DNA of 64,000 bases from positions 17,009 through 81,008 of the forward strand of contig NZ_BCTW01000021.1 of assembly GCF_001590965.1 (NCBI RefSeq), read 5' to 3'. This DNA is from Novosphingobium lentum NBRC 107847 (GTDB lineage: Bacteria; Pseudomonadota; Alphaproteobacteria; Sphingomonadales; Sphingomonadaceae). This document shows positions 54,535 to 64,000 of the stretch, in pieces. The stretch's first letter is position 1; each line of letters starts with the position of its first letter. A program made the position numbers and the translations under genes. The notes beneath the pieces were generated by a model, which saw only the letters and a list, made by a program, of their open reading frames with translations, ran no database searches and was not told the DNA's origin.

Positions 54535-55033
54535 TAGCGGAAACTTCCCTTGTATCCCGATGTCTGGCGTGGTCCGTCGCGACGGACCGCAGGCTTGCGC
54601 GCCGCAGCCTTGCGGGCGCGGACTTCCTGCAGTTCGCCCAGCACGTGTTCCAGCACCTCGTCGATGACCTCCATCACGTCGCTTTCGCCGACGCGGATGA
54701 CGGTGAGGCCGAGGTCGGCGAGCTTGCGGTAGCGGCGTTCGATCGTGGCGGCGTCCGCCCCGACGTCGATCTCGACCGCGATCTGGGCTTCGGCGCAGAA
54801 GAAGTCGACGATCGCCGAACCGAGCACCAGCTTGTGCCGGAACTTGAAGCCATCGAGCTGGCCGCCCGACAGATGCTCCCACAGCCGCGTTTCCGCAACG
54901 GTCAGGTTGCGGCGCATTTCGCGCGCGGTGTCGTGCAGGCTGTCGAGCCGCGATTCCGAGATCGCAGGCGCGTGGCGCTTTGCGGGCGGCGCCTGATCGG
55001 ACGGCGCCTCGTCCCGGACGGTCAGCGTCTTCC

Positions 55034-55037
<4 letters not shown>
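54534..55037 (-). CDS. DUF559 (Vsr-like endonuclease fold) protein inside the suf operon
   Basis: This 167-residue protein has the DUF559 core: [85 protein letters not shown]. This is the restriction-endonuclease-like fold with Asp (IVDFF) and Glu (VEID). Both N- and C-terminal tails are basic. The start overlaps the sufB stop (ATGA) and the stop overlaps sufC, so it is fully built into the operon. Its link to Fe-S assembly is unknown. Confidence 0.85.
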
Positions 55038-56511
<1,474 letters not shown>

Positions 56512-56515
<4 letters not shown>

Positions 56516-56943
56516 GATGCGGTCTCGGCAATCCGGGCGGGGGCGCGGGCAAGCTGGGTGAGCGGAATTCCGGCGAGCGCGCCGCGCAAGGCGGCATCGA
56601 CCGCCGGCCAGTGCGGACGAACCGTGCACGCGGCCTCCAGCGTGCAATCGTGGCGGCCATGATCGCTGCACGGCGCCAGCGCGATCGGGCCTTCGACCGC
56701 CTCGACGATATCGGCCAGGCTGATCGCGGCGGCGGGGCGTGCCAGCTTGAGCCCACCGCCCGCACCGCGCACCGATTTGAGCAGTCCGGCGGCGGACAGC
56801 TTGCTCACCAGCTTCTGCACGGTGGGGGCGGGCAGCCCGGTTTCCTCGGCCAGCTGGGCCGCGTTGACGCGCGCCGAACCGCAATGGCGCGCAGCCGCGC
56901 TCATCGTCACAACGGCATAGTCGGCCATGCTCGACAGGCGCAT
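56512..56943 (-). CDS. Rrf2/IscR-type regulator of the suf operon
   Basis: This 143-residue winged-HTH protein has [53 protein letters not shown] and three clustered cysteines ([23 protein letters not shown]) that can bind an Fe-S cluster, as in IscR and SUF-associated Rrf2 regulators. It is the first gene of the operon, and the 101-base gap upstream should contain the promoter and its autoregulatory site. Confidence 0.93.
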
Positions 56944-57044
56944 CGCAAAGGCTTCCGGTTGAGCCCGATCGGTAATCGGACTGATTCGTTCCGGTTATCT
57001 AGGCATCGCGCGACGCTTGCGCAACCGCGCTGCGCCGTTTCGGC

Positions 57045-58001
57045 TCAGGCGGTGGTGTCGCCCGCGTCGGACACAGGCATAGCGGCGGAGATTTCGCGGA
57101 AATTGCGCAAGTCGAGCAGCGCATTGAGCAGCGTGCCGTCGGGAATGTTGATCCGCGCCGGCGTGCGGCCCACGAACAGCCCGATCTCGCGGATCATGTG
57201 CGACTGGTCATAGAACTGCGCGGCGATATCGTCCGCCGCATCGGCCGTGGTGCGCGAATCGGCCAGCAGCGCGGCGGCGCGCAACGCGCGGTATTTGCGC
57301 GCCAGCTGCTTGGGCGGCAGACCGAAATACTGGTCGACCAGGCGCTGCAGCTGGCGCGGCGAATACAGCGCCTTTTCCTGCAACTGCTCGACCCGCGGCG
57401 ACAGCGATGCGCCAAGCCATTCGACGACGTGCCGGATCAGCACGACATGCGCGGCCGGCACCCGGCGGACGATGGGCAGGATGGCGGCAGTCATCATCCC
57501 GGCCATGGCGGCAGGATCGAGCAAGCCGGCGTTGTAGCCGTCGCTGACATCTTCGCCCAGTTGGGTGAAGTGTTCACCCAGGATCTCGCCCGCCTCGACC
57601 AGCCGGTTGCCCGCCGTGGCGGCGGAGAGCCCGGTCATCGACGCCCAGCCCAGCGGCGACAGCGCGGCGCCAAACGCGTGCCACGGCCCGTCGACCACGA
57701 TCGGCGCGGCGGCGGCCAGCGGGGTGAGCAGGTTGATCCGGTGGCTGGCGTCGACCGTCCCGTCGCGGATGAAGATCTGCCCCTGTCCCCGCATGAACAC
57801 GCTGAGGATGCCGACTCCGGCCGGCTGGACATCGGCGATGACCGATTCGTCGCAGCGCATCAGGAAAAACGTGGTGACGTAGGGCGCCACCGCTTCGGGC
57901 GGCGCGAAATAGTCGAGCGTGATCAGCGCCGGACTGGTCAGGCGTGCTTCGGCCAGTTGCCGGCGCACGGCAGATGGTGGAACCCCCTTGGCAAGCATCA
58001 T
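57045..58001 (-). CDS. AraC-family transcriptional regulator
   Basis: This 318-residue protein has an N-terminal ligand-like domain (APYVTTFFLMRCDESVIADVQPAGVG) and a C-terminal AraC-type HTH pair (VEQLQEKALYSPRQLQRLVDQYFGLPPKQLARKYRALRAAALL, then FYDQSHMIREIGLFVGRTPARI). The inducer and targets are unknown. It reads away from the candidate small RNA region and toward the suf regulator on the same strand. Confidence 0.87.
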   Translation of the reverse strand: MMLAKGVPPSAVRRQLAEARLTSPALITLDYFAPPEAVAPYVTTFFLMRCDESVIADVQPAGVGILSVFMRGQGQIFIRDGTVDASHRINLLTPLAAAAPIVVDGPWHAFGAALSPLGWASMTGLSAATAGNRLVEAGEILGEHFTQLGEDVSDGYNAGLLDPAAMAGMMTAAILPIVRRVPAAHVVLIRHVVEWLGASLSPRVEQLQEKALYSPRQLQRLVDQYFGLPPKQLARKYRALRAAALLADSRTTADAADDIAAQFYDQSHMIREIGLFVGRTPARINIPDGTLLNALLDLRNFREISAAMPVSDAGDTTA

Positions 58002-58178
58002 TGGCAGTCGGCGGGTGCCAAAATCGATTGCAGATCGTACATGTGCGTTCCGTTGCGGGTGATCCGGCTCCCGTCAAGCCCCATCGGGGTGAGTCGTTGC
58101 ATGAATCGGCCCGCTTTCCGTAGCGTCATGCGTCCGGATGCGGGCCAGGCCGCAGGCACGGAAGCGCCGGTTTCGGCC

Positions 58179-58215
58179 AAAAAAAGGGCGGCCCCGCCGG
58201 AATGGCAGGACCGCC
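58179..58215 (-). terminator. Minus-strand rho-independent terminator
   Basis: On the minus strand GGCGGTCC pairs with GGGCCGCC, with an inner GCC/GGC pairing, and is followed by seven T. No protein gene ends just upstream, so it probably closes a short non-coding transcript. Confidence 0.75.
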
Positions 58216-58290
58216 TTAAAGTGGAGAACTCGACACATCGCTGCACCGAGCCCTTCGGGTCGCAAGGTCTGTCTAAGCGACGAACCGATT
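58179..58290 (-). ncRNA. Candidate small RNA
   Basis: A transcript of roughly 110 bases would run from just after the TACAAT-like box (58296-58301) to the T-run at 58179-58185. It would contain a short hairpin (GACCCGAAGGGCTC) and the strong terminator stem. The open frames crossing it have no coding character. The 5' end is a guess; I do not recognise a known RNA family. Confidence 0.4.
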
Positions 58291-58436
58291 CGAAAATTGT
58301 ACGGATTCGACAAAATTGCGGGTTGTTGCGTAAGCTCCCGTTAAGTTTGCGGGCGTTGCCAACTTGTCACAGCTCCTCGCGTGCCACGGGGCGTGCCGGG
58401 CTTGCCGGGTCAGGCGGCAACGCATAGCGTGGCGTC

Positions 58437-60299
58437 ATGCAACTTTTCTCCCATCGGGCGCCGCGGGCCCGGATCGATCATCGGGACCGGCAAAAATCCC
58501 GAGGCTTTGGGCTGCTGGGCCCAAGGTTGGCGGGCCCGAGGTTGGCAGGCCCAGGGCTGGCAGGCATGGCCGCGTTGCTGCTGTCGGGCTGCATGCTGCC
58601 CCCGCCGATGGTCGAGACCGTGCGGCTGCCGCAGGATGCCACCGCTCCCGCGCGGGTCGGCCAGGCCGACAGCGTGGTGGCGGGTGAAAAAGGGCTGGTC
58701 TCCGCAGCCGATCCGCGCGCCGCCGATGCCGGGGCGCAGATGCTGCGGCTGGGCGGCAGCGCCACCGACGCGGCGATCGCCACGATGCTTGCGCTGACCG
58801 TGGTCGAACCGCAAAGTTCGGGGATCGGCGGCGGCGGGTTCATGGTCATGGCCGATCCGCGCGGAACGATCGAGACGATCGACGGGCGCGAGACCGCTCC
58901 GATGGCCGCCAACGGCGACTGGTTCATGGCAGGCGGTCAACCCTTGCCGTTCGCGCAGGCCCAGCCCGGCGGCAAAAGCGTGGGTGTGCCGGGCAGCCTG
59001 CGGATGGTGGGCCGGGCGCACGGCGAGCACGGCAAGCTGGCGTGGCGCACGCTGTTCCAGCCCGCGATCCGGCTGGCGCGTGAAGGCTACCGGGTTTCTC
59101 CGCGCCTGCACGCCGCGCTCGACCGGGGCCGCGCGACGGGCGCGTTCGATGCCGATGGGCGCGCGCTGTTCTACGATGCCGGTGGCGCGCCGCTGCCCGT
59201 GGGAACGCTGATCAGGAACGAGGCGCTGGCCCAATCGCTGGAACGGCTGGCCGCGCGCGGGACCGACAGCTTCTATGTCGGGCCCAATGCGCAGATGATC
59301 GCCTCCAAGGTCGGCACCGCGCCGCACAACCCGGCGCCGATGAGCACCGGCGACCTCGCCAGTTACGACGCCAAGGTGCGCGCGCCGGTGTGCGGCAGCT
59401 ATCGCGGCTACCGCATCTGCGGGATGGGTCCGCCATCGTCGGGCGCGACCACGGTGATTGCGGTGCTGCGCCAGCTCGAAGGGTTCGACCTGGCCGCGCT
59501 CGGCCCCGATTCGCCGATCGCGTGGCATCTCCTCGCCGAAAGCGAGCGGGTCGCCTATGCCGATCGCGATCGTTATCTCGCCGATCCCGACTTCATCCGC
59601 GTGCCCACGGCCGGCCTGATCGATCCGGCCTATCTGGCACGGCGGGCCAGGCTGATTTCGGCCGACCGCACGATGCCCGCGCCGGTGGCCGGGTCGCCGC
59701 CCGGCGCGCAAGCCCGGGCGGATGGGGTCGAGGCGGAAGAACACGGCACTTCGCACTTCGTCGCGATCGACAAGTGGGGCGATGCGGTCACCTACACCTC
59801 CACCATCGAAAGCGCGTTCGGATCGGGCATCATGGTCGGCGGGTATTTCCTCAACAACGAGCTGACCGATTTCAGCTTCGTGCCCGGCAAGGACGGCGTG
59901 CCGGTGGCCAACCGCGTGGACGGCGGCAAGCGCCCGCGCAGTTCGATGAGCCCGACGCTGGTGTTTGCGCCCGACGGATCGTTGCGGCTGGTGATCGGCG
60001 CGGCCGGCGGCGCGACGATCCCGGTGCAGGTGGCCAAGGCGATCATCGGCGTGATCGACTGGCACTTGTCCGCACGCGACGCGATCGCGCTGCCGGTGCT
60101 GTTCGCGCCGGGTGGCGACGCGGTCTACATCGAGCAGGGATCGAAGCTGGAGGCGATGATCCCCGCGCTCGTCGCGCTCGGCCACGCGCAGGTCACCCCG
60201 CGCGAACTGCCGCTGAAAGCCAATGCGATCGAACGCGTCGGCGCACGCTGGCAGGGCGCCGCCGACCCGCGCAGCGAAGGCGCAGCGGTGGCCGAGTGA
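58437..60299 (+). CDS. ggt: Gamma-glutamyltransferase, probable lipoprotein
   Basis: This 620-residue enzyme cleaves glutathione and transfers the gamma-glutamyl group. It has TVVEPQSSGIGGGGFMVM and the self-cleavage site EEHGTSHFVAIDKWGD with nucleophile Thr438. GPPSSGATT, PRSSMSPTLVF and GAAGGATIPVQV complete the catalytic pocket. The N-terminus carries a 15-base tandem repeat and then MAALLLSGCM, a lipobox. ATG 58437 gives an unusually long leader of 51 residues; ATG 58566 would start right before the lipobox. It is probably exported as an inactive precursor. Confidence 0.9.
   Translation: MQLFSHRAPRARIDHRDRQKSRGFGLLGPRLAGPRLAGPGLAGMAALLLSGCMLPPPMVETVRLPQDATAPARVGQADSVVAGEKGLVSAADPRAADAGAQMLRLGGSATDAAIATMLALTVVEPQSSGIGGGGFMVMADPRGTIETIDGRETAPMAANGDWFMAGGQPLPFAQAQPGGKSVGVPGSLRMVGRAHGEHGKLAWRTLFQPAIRLAREGYRVSPRLHAALDRGRATGAFDADGRALFYDAGGAPLPVGTLIRNEALAQSLERLAARGTDSFYVGPNAQMIASKVGTAPHNPAPMSTGDLASYDAKVRAPVCGSYRGYRICGMGPPSSGATTVIAVLRQLEGFDLAALGPDSPIAWHLLAESERVAYADRDRYLADPDFIRVPTAGLIDPAYLARRARLISADRTMPAPVAGSPPGAQARADGVEAEEHGTSHFVAIDKWGDAVTYTSTIESAFGSGIMVGGYFLNNELTDFSFVPGKDGVPVANRVDGGKRPRSSMSPTLVFAPDGSLRLVIGAAGGATIPVQVAKAIIGVIDWHLSARDAIALPVLFAPGGDAVYIEQGSKLEAMIPALVALGHAQVTPRELPLKANAIERVGARWQGAADPRSEGAAVAE
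58517..58561 (+). repeat. Three 15-base tandem repeats in the ggt leader
   Basis: GGGCCCAAGGTTGGC, GGGCCCGAGGTTGGC and AGGCCCAGGGCTGGC follow each other in frame and encode GPRLA, GPRLA and GPGLA. A partial fourth unit follows. The unit is five codons, so copy-number change would lengthen or shorten the leader without shifting the frame. Confidence 0.75.
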
Positions 60300-60442
60300 A
60301 GCGCCGCACCGGCGCGGTCCCGACCATCGCGGAACCGCGACCGACGTTGGCGGTTGCCGTAGCGGCGGTGCCCCACTAGGCTTCACATCCGATACAAGAA
60401 ACGCAGCGCCGGTGGTGCAGGCGGAAGCGGGGCGAGGAACCA

Positions 60443-62260
60443 GTGCAGCTTTCCGACTTTGCGGGTTTTCCCAACCTTGTGGCGATGTTTCTGGACCGCG
60501 CGCGCGAACGCGGCGACACCCCGTTCCTGTGGGCCCGCCACGGCGGCGCCTGGCATTCGACCAGCTGGACCAAGACGGCCGAACAAGTCTGCCTGATCGC
60601 CCGCAACTTGCGCGCGCTGGGGCTGGAAAGCGGTGACCGGGTGGTGCTGGTATCCGAAAACCGGCCAGAATGGTGCATCGCCGATCTGGCGATCATGGCC
60701 GCCGGGCTGGTTTCGGTGCCGACCTACACCACCAACACCGAACGCGATCACCTGCACATCCTCAACAATTCGGGCGCGCGCGCGGTGATCGTGTCGAACG
60801 CCAAGCTGGCGCTGCCGTTGCTGCCCGCCGCCCTGCGCAGCGACAGCGCCCGCCATGTGATCGCGTTCGAACCGCTGCGCCGCGCGCAAGCCGGGTCGCT
60901 CGAATTTCATGACTGGGCCGATTTGCTGGCGGGCGACGCGGCCACGGCGCGTACGGAAATCGATGTGCGGCTCGCCACGATCGGACGCGGCGATACCGCC
61001 TGCATCATCTACACCAGCGGCACCGGCGGCGCGCCGCGCGGGGTGCGCCAGCACCACGGCGCGATCCTGTGCAACGTCGATGGCGCGGCGCACATCCTGG
61101 CCGAGGATTTCGGCTGGGACCGCGAGATCTTCCTGTCGTTCCTGCCGCTGAGCCATGCTTACGAACACACCGGCGGGCAGTTCCTGCCGATCGGGATGGG
61201 CGCGGAGATCTACTATTCCGAGGGCCTGGAAAAGCTCGCCAGCAATATCGAGGACGTGCGCCCGACGATGATGGTGGTGGTGCCGCGCCTGTTCGAAGTG
61301 TTGCGCGCACGGATCATGAAGCAGGTGGAAAAGCAGGGCCGTTTCGCCAACTACCTGATGCGCCGTGCGCTGACGATCGGCGAGAAGGAGGCGGCGGGCA
61401 AGCGCCGGCTGATCGACCGGCCGATGGACCTGATCCTCGAACGCACGCTGCGGCCCAAGATCCGCCAGCGCTTCGGCGGGCGGATCAAGGCGATGGTCTC
61501 GGGCGGGGCACCGCTCAACCCCGAAGTCGGCGTGTTCTTCGATGCGATGGGGCTGACCATGCTGCAAGGCTATGGCCAGACCGAGGCTGGACCCGTGATC
61601 AGCTGCAACCGGCCCAAGGTGGGCCTGAAGATGGACACCGTCGGCCCACCGATGCGCGGGGTGGAACTGCGCTTTGCCGAAGACGGCGAGATCCTGGTGC
61701 GGGGCGAACTGGTGATGCACGGCTACTGGCGGAACGATGCGGAAACCGCGCGCGCCATCCCGCCGACCGGGCCCGACGCCGGCTGGCTGCACACCGGCGA
61801 CATCGGCCATCTCGATGCCAAGGGCCGGATCGTGATCACCGATCGCAAAAAGGACATGATCGTCAACGACAAGGGCGACAACGTCGCGCCGCAGAAGATC
61901 GAGGGCATGCTGACGCTGCAACCCGAGATCGCGCAGGCGATGGTCTCGGGCGACAAGCGGCCCTATCTGGTCGGGCTGATCGTGCCCGATGCCGAATGGG
62001 CGCTGGCCTGGGCGCGCGCGCAGGACGAGAAGTTCGACATCCGCGCGCTGCAAGACCTCCCCGCGTTCCGGTCCGCGATCCGCGCCGCGATCGACCGGGT
62101 CAACAAGGACGTCTCGGTCACCGAAAAAGTCCGCCAGTTCGCCTTTGCCGACGAGGCGTTCGGCATCGAGAACGAGGAAATGACCCCCAGCCTCAAGATC
62201 CGCCGCCACAAGATCCGCGAACGCTACGGCGCGCGGCTGGATGCGCTGTACAAGGGTTAG
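60443..62260 (+). CDS. Long-chain acyl-CoA synthetase (AMP-forming)
   Basis: This 605-residue ligase has the AMP-binding motif IIYTSGTGGAPRGV, SFLPLSHAYEHT, VSGGAPLNPEVG, GYGQTEAGPVIS, HTGDIGHLDAKGRIVITDRKKDMI and the closing PSLKIRRHKI with catalytic-type lysine. This matches the FadD15/long-chain subgroup. It activates fatty acids for beta-oxidation or lipid synthesis. The start is GTG 60443, with GAGGA seven bases upstream. Confidence 0.92.
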   Translation: MQLSDFAGFPNLVAMFLDRARERGDTPFLWARHGGAWHSTSWTKTAEQVCLIARNLRALGLESGDRVVLVSENRPEWCIADLAIMAAGLVSVPTYTTNTERDHLHILNNSGARAVIVSNAKLALPLLPAALRSDSARHVIAFEPLRRAQAGSLEFHDWADLLAGDAATARTEIDVRLATIGRGDTACIIYTSGTGGAPRGVRQHHGAILCNVDGAAHILAEDFGWDREIFLSFLPLSHAYEHTGGQFLPIGMGAEIYYSEGLEKLASNIEDVRPTMMVVVPRLFEVLRARIMKQVEKQGRFANYLMRRALTIGEKEAAGKRRLIDRPMDLILERTLRPKIRQRFGGRIKAMVSGGAPLNPEVGVFFDAMGLTMLQGYGQTEAGPVISCNRPKVGLKMDTVGPPMRGVELRFAEDGEILVRGELVMHGYWRNDAETARAIPPTGPDAGWLHTGDIGHLDAKGRIVITDRKKDMIVNDKGDNVAPQKIEGMLTLQPEIAQAMVSGDKRPYLVGLIVPDAEWALAWARAQDEKFDIRALQDLPAFRSAIRAAIDRVNKDVSVTEKVRQFAFADEAFGIENEEMTPSLKIRRHKIRERYGARLDALYKG

Positions 62261-62267
62261 GGCTGTT

Positions 62268-62477
62268 CAGCCTCACGGCCGGGTGCGATTTTTTTGTGCG
62301 TTGACCGGTCACTGACGTCGTCAGCAACCTCGCGCGGCACCGGCCCGCTCCCCCTGCCCGGCCAGGACTCCTTGTCCAGCCTCACGGCCGGGTTGCGGCA
62401 CCGGCCCGCTCCCCCGCCCGGCCACCCAACGGAATTATGCTATGGGTGGCCGGGCGGGGGAGCGGGCCGGTGCCGCA
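62268..62477. repeat. Palindromic repeat region with a 35-bp perfect inverted repeat
   Basis: The arms 62394-62428 and 62443-62477 are exact reverse complements over 35 bases, with a 14-base loop (ACGGAATTATGCTA). A further near-copy of the left arm lies at 62335-62364, and CAGCCTCACGGCCGGGT occurs at 62268 and 62378. A run of seven T at about 62289-62295 may help end transcription of the acyl-CoA synthetase gene. I see no gene here. Confidence 0.75.
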
Positions 62478-62500
62478 CTGTTTCAGCCACGCTGAAACAG
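62478..62500. repeat. CTGTTTCAGC hairpin repeat after the unknown gene
   Basis: A perfect 10-bp stem (CTGTTTCAGC with GCTGAAACAG) with loop CAC lies directly after the 35-bp inverted repeat and five bases from the stop of the minus-strand gene that follows. It belongs to the same family as 14685-14707 and 50492-50514. Confidence 0.6.
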
Positions 62501-62504
62501 AAAA

Positions 62505-63038
62505 CTAATGCACGCTGGTTTCGAGATCCACATACTGGGGATAGAAGCACGGTGCGCGGGTCGACCAGCCGGGCGCGGTGGCCGCGGCTTCGCTGATCGA
62601 CTGGAGCAGCCCCTTGCGCCGGTCGGGCCGGATCTGCGGCAGCGCGGCGGCGCCGCAGAACGCGGCCGGCAGCCACGGACGCACTTCGGCACCCAGCAGC
62701 CGCTCATACAGAAAGCGGAATGCCGAGAAGCAGCCGATCCGGTCTTGCGCTAGGTCGAACGCGGTGACGCGCATCAGCTTGCTCATGAACGGTTCGATCC
62801 CGTCGAACCCGGCGCCTGCCGGCAGTTCGCGGCGCAGCGATTTGAGGTCCTGGTAGAGCACGTATTGCGAGCGGATCGACGAGGTTTCCTCGCTGTTTCT
62901 CGCCCACAGGCGAAACGCGTCCTGCCGGCCCAGGCCGACATCAAGACTGCGCTTGATATAGCGCTGCTCTGCAGCTGTGAAACTGGCGAACTCACGCAGT
63001 TCGGCAATCGTCAGCGATGCGGTATCGGTACTCGACAT
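62505..63038 (-). CDS. Unrecognised 177-residue protein
   Basis: The protein is helical, starts MSSTDTASLTIAELREFASF and contains EQRYIKRSLDVGLGRQDAFRLWARNSEETSSIRSQYVLYQDLKSLRREL and a Pro/Cys-containing C-terminus ending in YPQYVDLETSVH. No signal peptide or membrane segment is seen. ATG 63038 has GGAG and a G-rich tract upstream; the frame runs to 63083 but lacks support there. The function is unknown. Confidence 0.7.
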   Translation of the reverse strand: MSSTDTASLTIAELREFASFTAAEQRYIKRSLDVGLGRQDAFRLWARNSEETSSIRSQYVLYQDLKSLRRELPAGAGFDGIEPFMSKLMRVTAFDLAQDRIGCFSAFRFLYERLLGAEVRPWLPAAFCGAAALPQIRPDRRKGLLQSISEAAATAPGWSTRAPCFYPQYVDLETSVH

Positions 63039-63219
63039 GCCCCCGTCTCCTTGCCGGTGCGACCCGAAGGACCGGCAAGACACATTTCACCAGAGGATGG
63101 TTATCATCCGGTTAAATGGTTAACCCGGATGGCTGCTGGGGTGCAAAAAACCTGCCGTTAACCCGTGGCTGATAGGGTTTTTGCGGATTTTTGCCGGATT
63201 GGCACCGCCGCAAACAGCG

Positions 63220-63948
63220 TTAACGCCTGCGATACCGGAAGTACCAGACCTCGTGCCCCTGATCGCGGGCCTTGGCTTCGTAGCGGGTCTGGGGCCAGCC
63301 GCCGGGGCGCTGCTGAAAATCCTCCGGCTGTTCGCACAGCCAGGTGAACGCAGCGCGGTGGCGGCGCATGATCATCAGCGCGTGGCGCAAGTACACCGGA
63401 TGATCGGTGCCAAAGCGGAACTCGCCACCCGGCTTCAGCTTGGCCGCGATCAGTGCGAGCGGGCCGTCGTTCATCATCCGCCGCTTGGCGTGGCGCGCCT
63501 TGGGCCAGGGATCGGGGTGGAGCAGGTACACGAACGACAGCGCACCGTCGGGGATACGCGCCAGCACCTCCAGCGCGTCGCCGTGATGGATGCGCACGTT
63601 GCCCAGCGGCGTATGGTCGGCGGTCCCCGCGCTGTTGCGCCCGCCGTCGACATGGACCAGCGCCGCTGCCACGCCGTTGAGAAACGGTTCTGCCCCGATA
63701 AAGCCGTGGTCGGGCAGCAGATCGGCGCGAAAGGCCATGTGCTCGCCCCCGCCGAAGCCGATCTCGAAGTGCAGCGGGCGCGTATCGCCGAACAGCGCCC
63801 CGGCGGTCACAGGGCCGTCTGCGGGCACCGCGATGCGCGGCAGCAGCGTCTCGACCAACGCCTGCTGGCCCGCGCGCAGCGGCTTGCCCTTGGCGCGGCC
63901 GTACAGGCGGTTGATGGTGGTGGGATCGCCGGGTTTGTGCGCTGTCAT
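63220..63948 (-). CDS. trmB: tRNA (guanine(46)-N7)-methyltransferase
   Basis: This 242-residue SAM-dependent enzyme has LHFEIGFGGGEHMAFRADL (SAM site), GAEPFLNGVAAAL, SFVYLLHPDPWPKARHAKRRMMN (the conserved DPWPK motif) and the C-terminal TRYEAKARDQGHEVWYFRY. It makes m7G46 in tRNA. The family start is probably ATG 63948; the frame runs on to 63987. Confidence 0.94.
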   Translation of the reverse strand: MTAHKPGDPTTINRLYGRAKGKPLRAGQQALVETLLPRIAVPADGPVTAGALFGDTRPLHFEIGFGGGEHMAFRADLLPDHGFIGAEPFLNGVAAALVHVDGGRNSAGTADHTPLGNVRIHHGDALEVLARIPDGALSFVYLLHPDPWPKARHAKRRMMNDGPLALIAAKLKPGGEFRFGTDHPVYLRHALMIMRRHRAAFTWLCEQPEDFQQRPGGWPQTRYEAKARDQGHEVWYFRYRRR

Positions 63949-64000
63949 GGTGGCGCGGCGGCTACAGTCTGTTGCGGTGGGGTGCAAGCGGTGCGGGCCG

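Larger units (their letters stand above)
58002..58436. other. Intergenic region with a candidate small RNA
   Basis: The 435 bases between the AraC gene and the gamma-glutamyltransferase gene have no convincing reading frame. They contain a strong minus-strand terminator at 58179-58215, a TACAAT-like hexamer at 58296-58301 on the same strand and a CCCTTCGGG hairpin near 58252. Confidence 0.55.

Noticed and set aside
58074..58313. Minus-strand frame across the candidate small RNA
   Set aside because: It reads through a strong terminator stem and T-run and has no coding character.

Overview
The window is a GC-rich chromosomal segment from an alphaproteobacterium, most likely a member of the Sphingomonadales (Novosphingobium/Sphingomonas-like). 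The evidence is the gene content (giant 1587-residue NAD-glutamate dehydrogenase, MmcB, a CYP153-type P450, an Rrf2-led suf operon with a short SufD), an alphaproteobacterial LexA box (GTTC-N7-GTTC) in front of mmcB, and the absence of plasmid or phage structural genes outside one small island. This assignment is inferred from families, not from a database search.

Positions 1-326 hold the 3' end of an unidentified gene and a tRNA-Gly(CCC). Positions 326-8167 are a compact integrative element inserted at the 3' end of that tRNA. A P4-type tyrosine integrase lies next to the tRNA. It is followed by three unrecognised genes and an overlapping block of AlpA-type HTH regulator, primase-like domain protein, TOPRIM-DUF927 primase/helicase and tandem-HTH protein. 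A degenerate copy of the tRNA end (attR) closes the element. Two repeat sets are notable: TTGGGGGTAT motifs at both ends (probable integrase arm sites) and GGGAAC arrays in the two non-coding stretches that flank the replication block (possible iterons).

Positions 8260-16600 return to host chromosome: a serine hydrolase, then a probable light-response locus. A LOV-HTH photoreceptor and an Fe-S (6-4)-type photolyase read one way; a HIG1-like membrane protein, GTP cyclohydrolase I and a renalase-like FAD oxidoreductase read the other. A DUF2256 relic lies at the photolyase 3' end. Next come tRNA-Arg(CCG), SOS-controlled mmcB, a GFA-family protein, a glyoxalase-like protein and a DUF1289 protein.

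Positions 16841-32817 carry RhlE, a fatty acid hydroxylase/MFS/HpcH-type lyase series, a PAS-like protein, an envelope cluster (lipoprotein esterase, BepA-like M48 protease, DsbA-like thioredoxin, PDZ-M48 protease), an HD protein, a LytS/LytTR two-component pair, nadC, RNase T2, tadA and rpmB. Positions 32950-50470 carry msrB, CYP153-like P450, a NatAB-like ABC exporter, queG, a putidaredoxin-reductase-like flavoprotein, the NAD-glutamate dehydrogenase, an LLM oxidoreductase, a TPR protein, an alpha/beta hydrolase, thrS and a duplicated-domain unknown.

Positions 50517-56943 are one continuous minus-strand suf operon (rrf2, sufB, DUF559, sufC, small secreted protein, sufD, sufS, sufT, sufA) in which every gene overlaps the next. 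The window ends with an AraC regulator, a probable small RNA, a lipoprotein-type gamma-glutamyltransferase, a long-chain acyl-CoA synthetase, a region of palindromic repeats, an unknown gene and trmB. Many very long antisense reading frames, including one of 1628 codons opposite the glutamate dehydrogenase, are GC-driven shadows and are left out.
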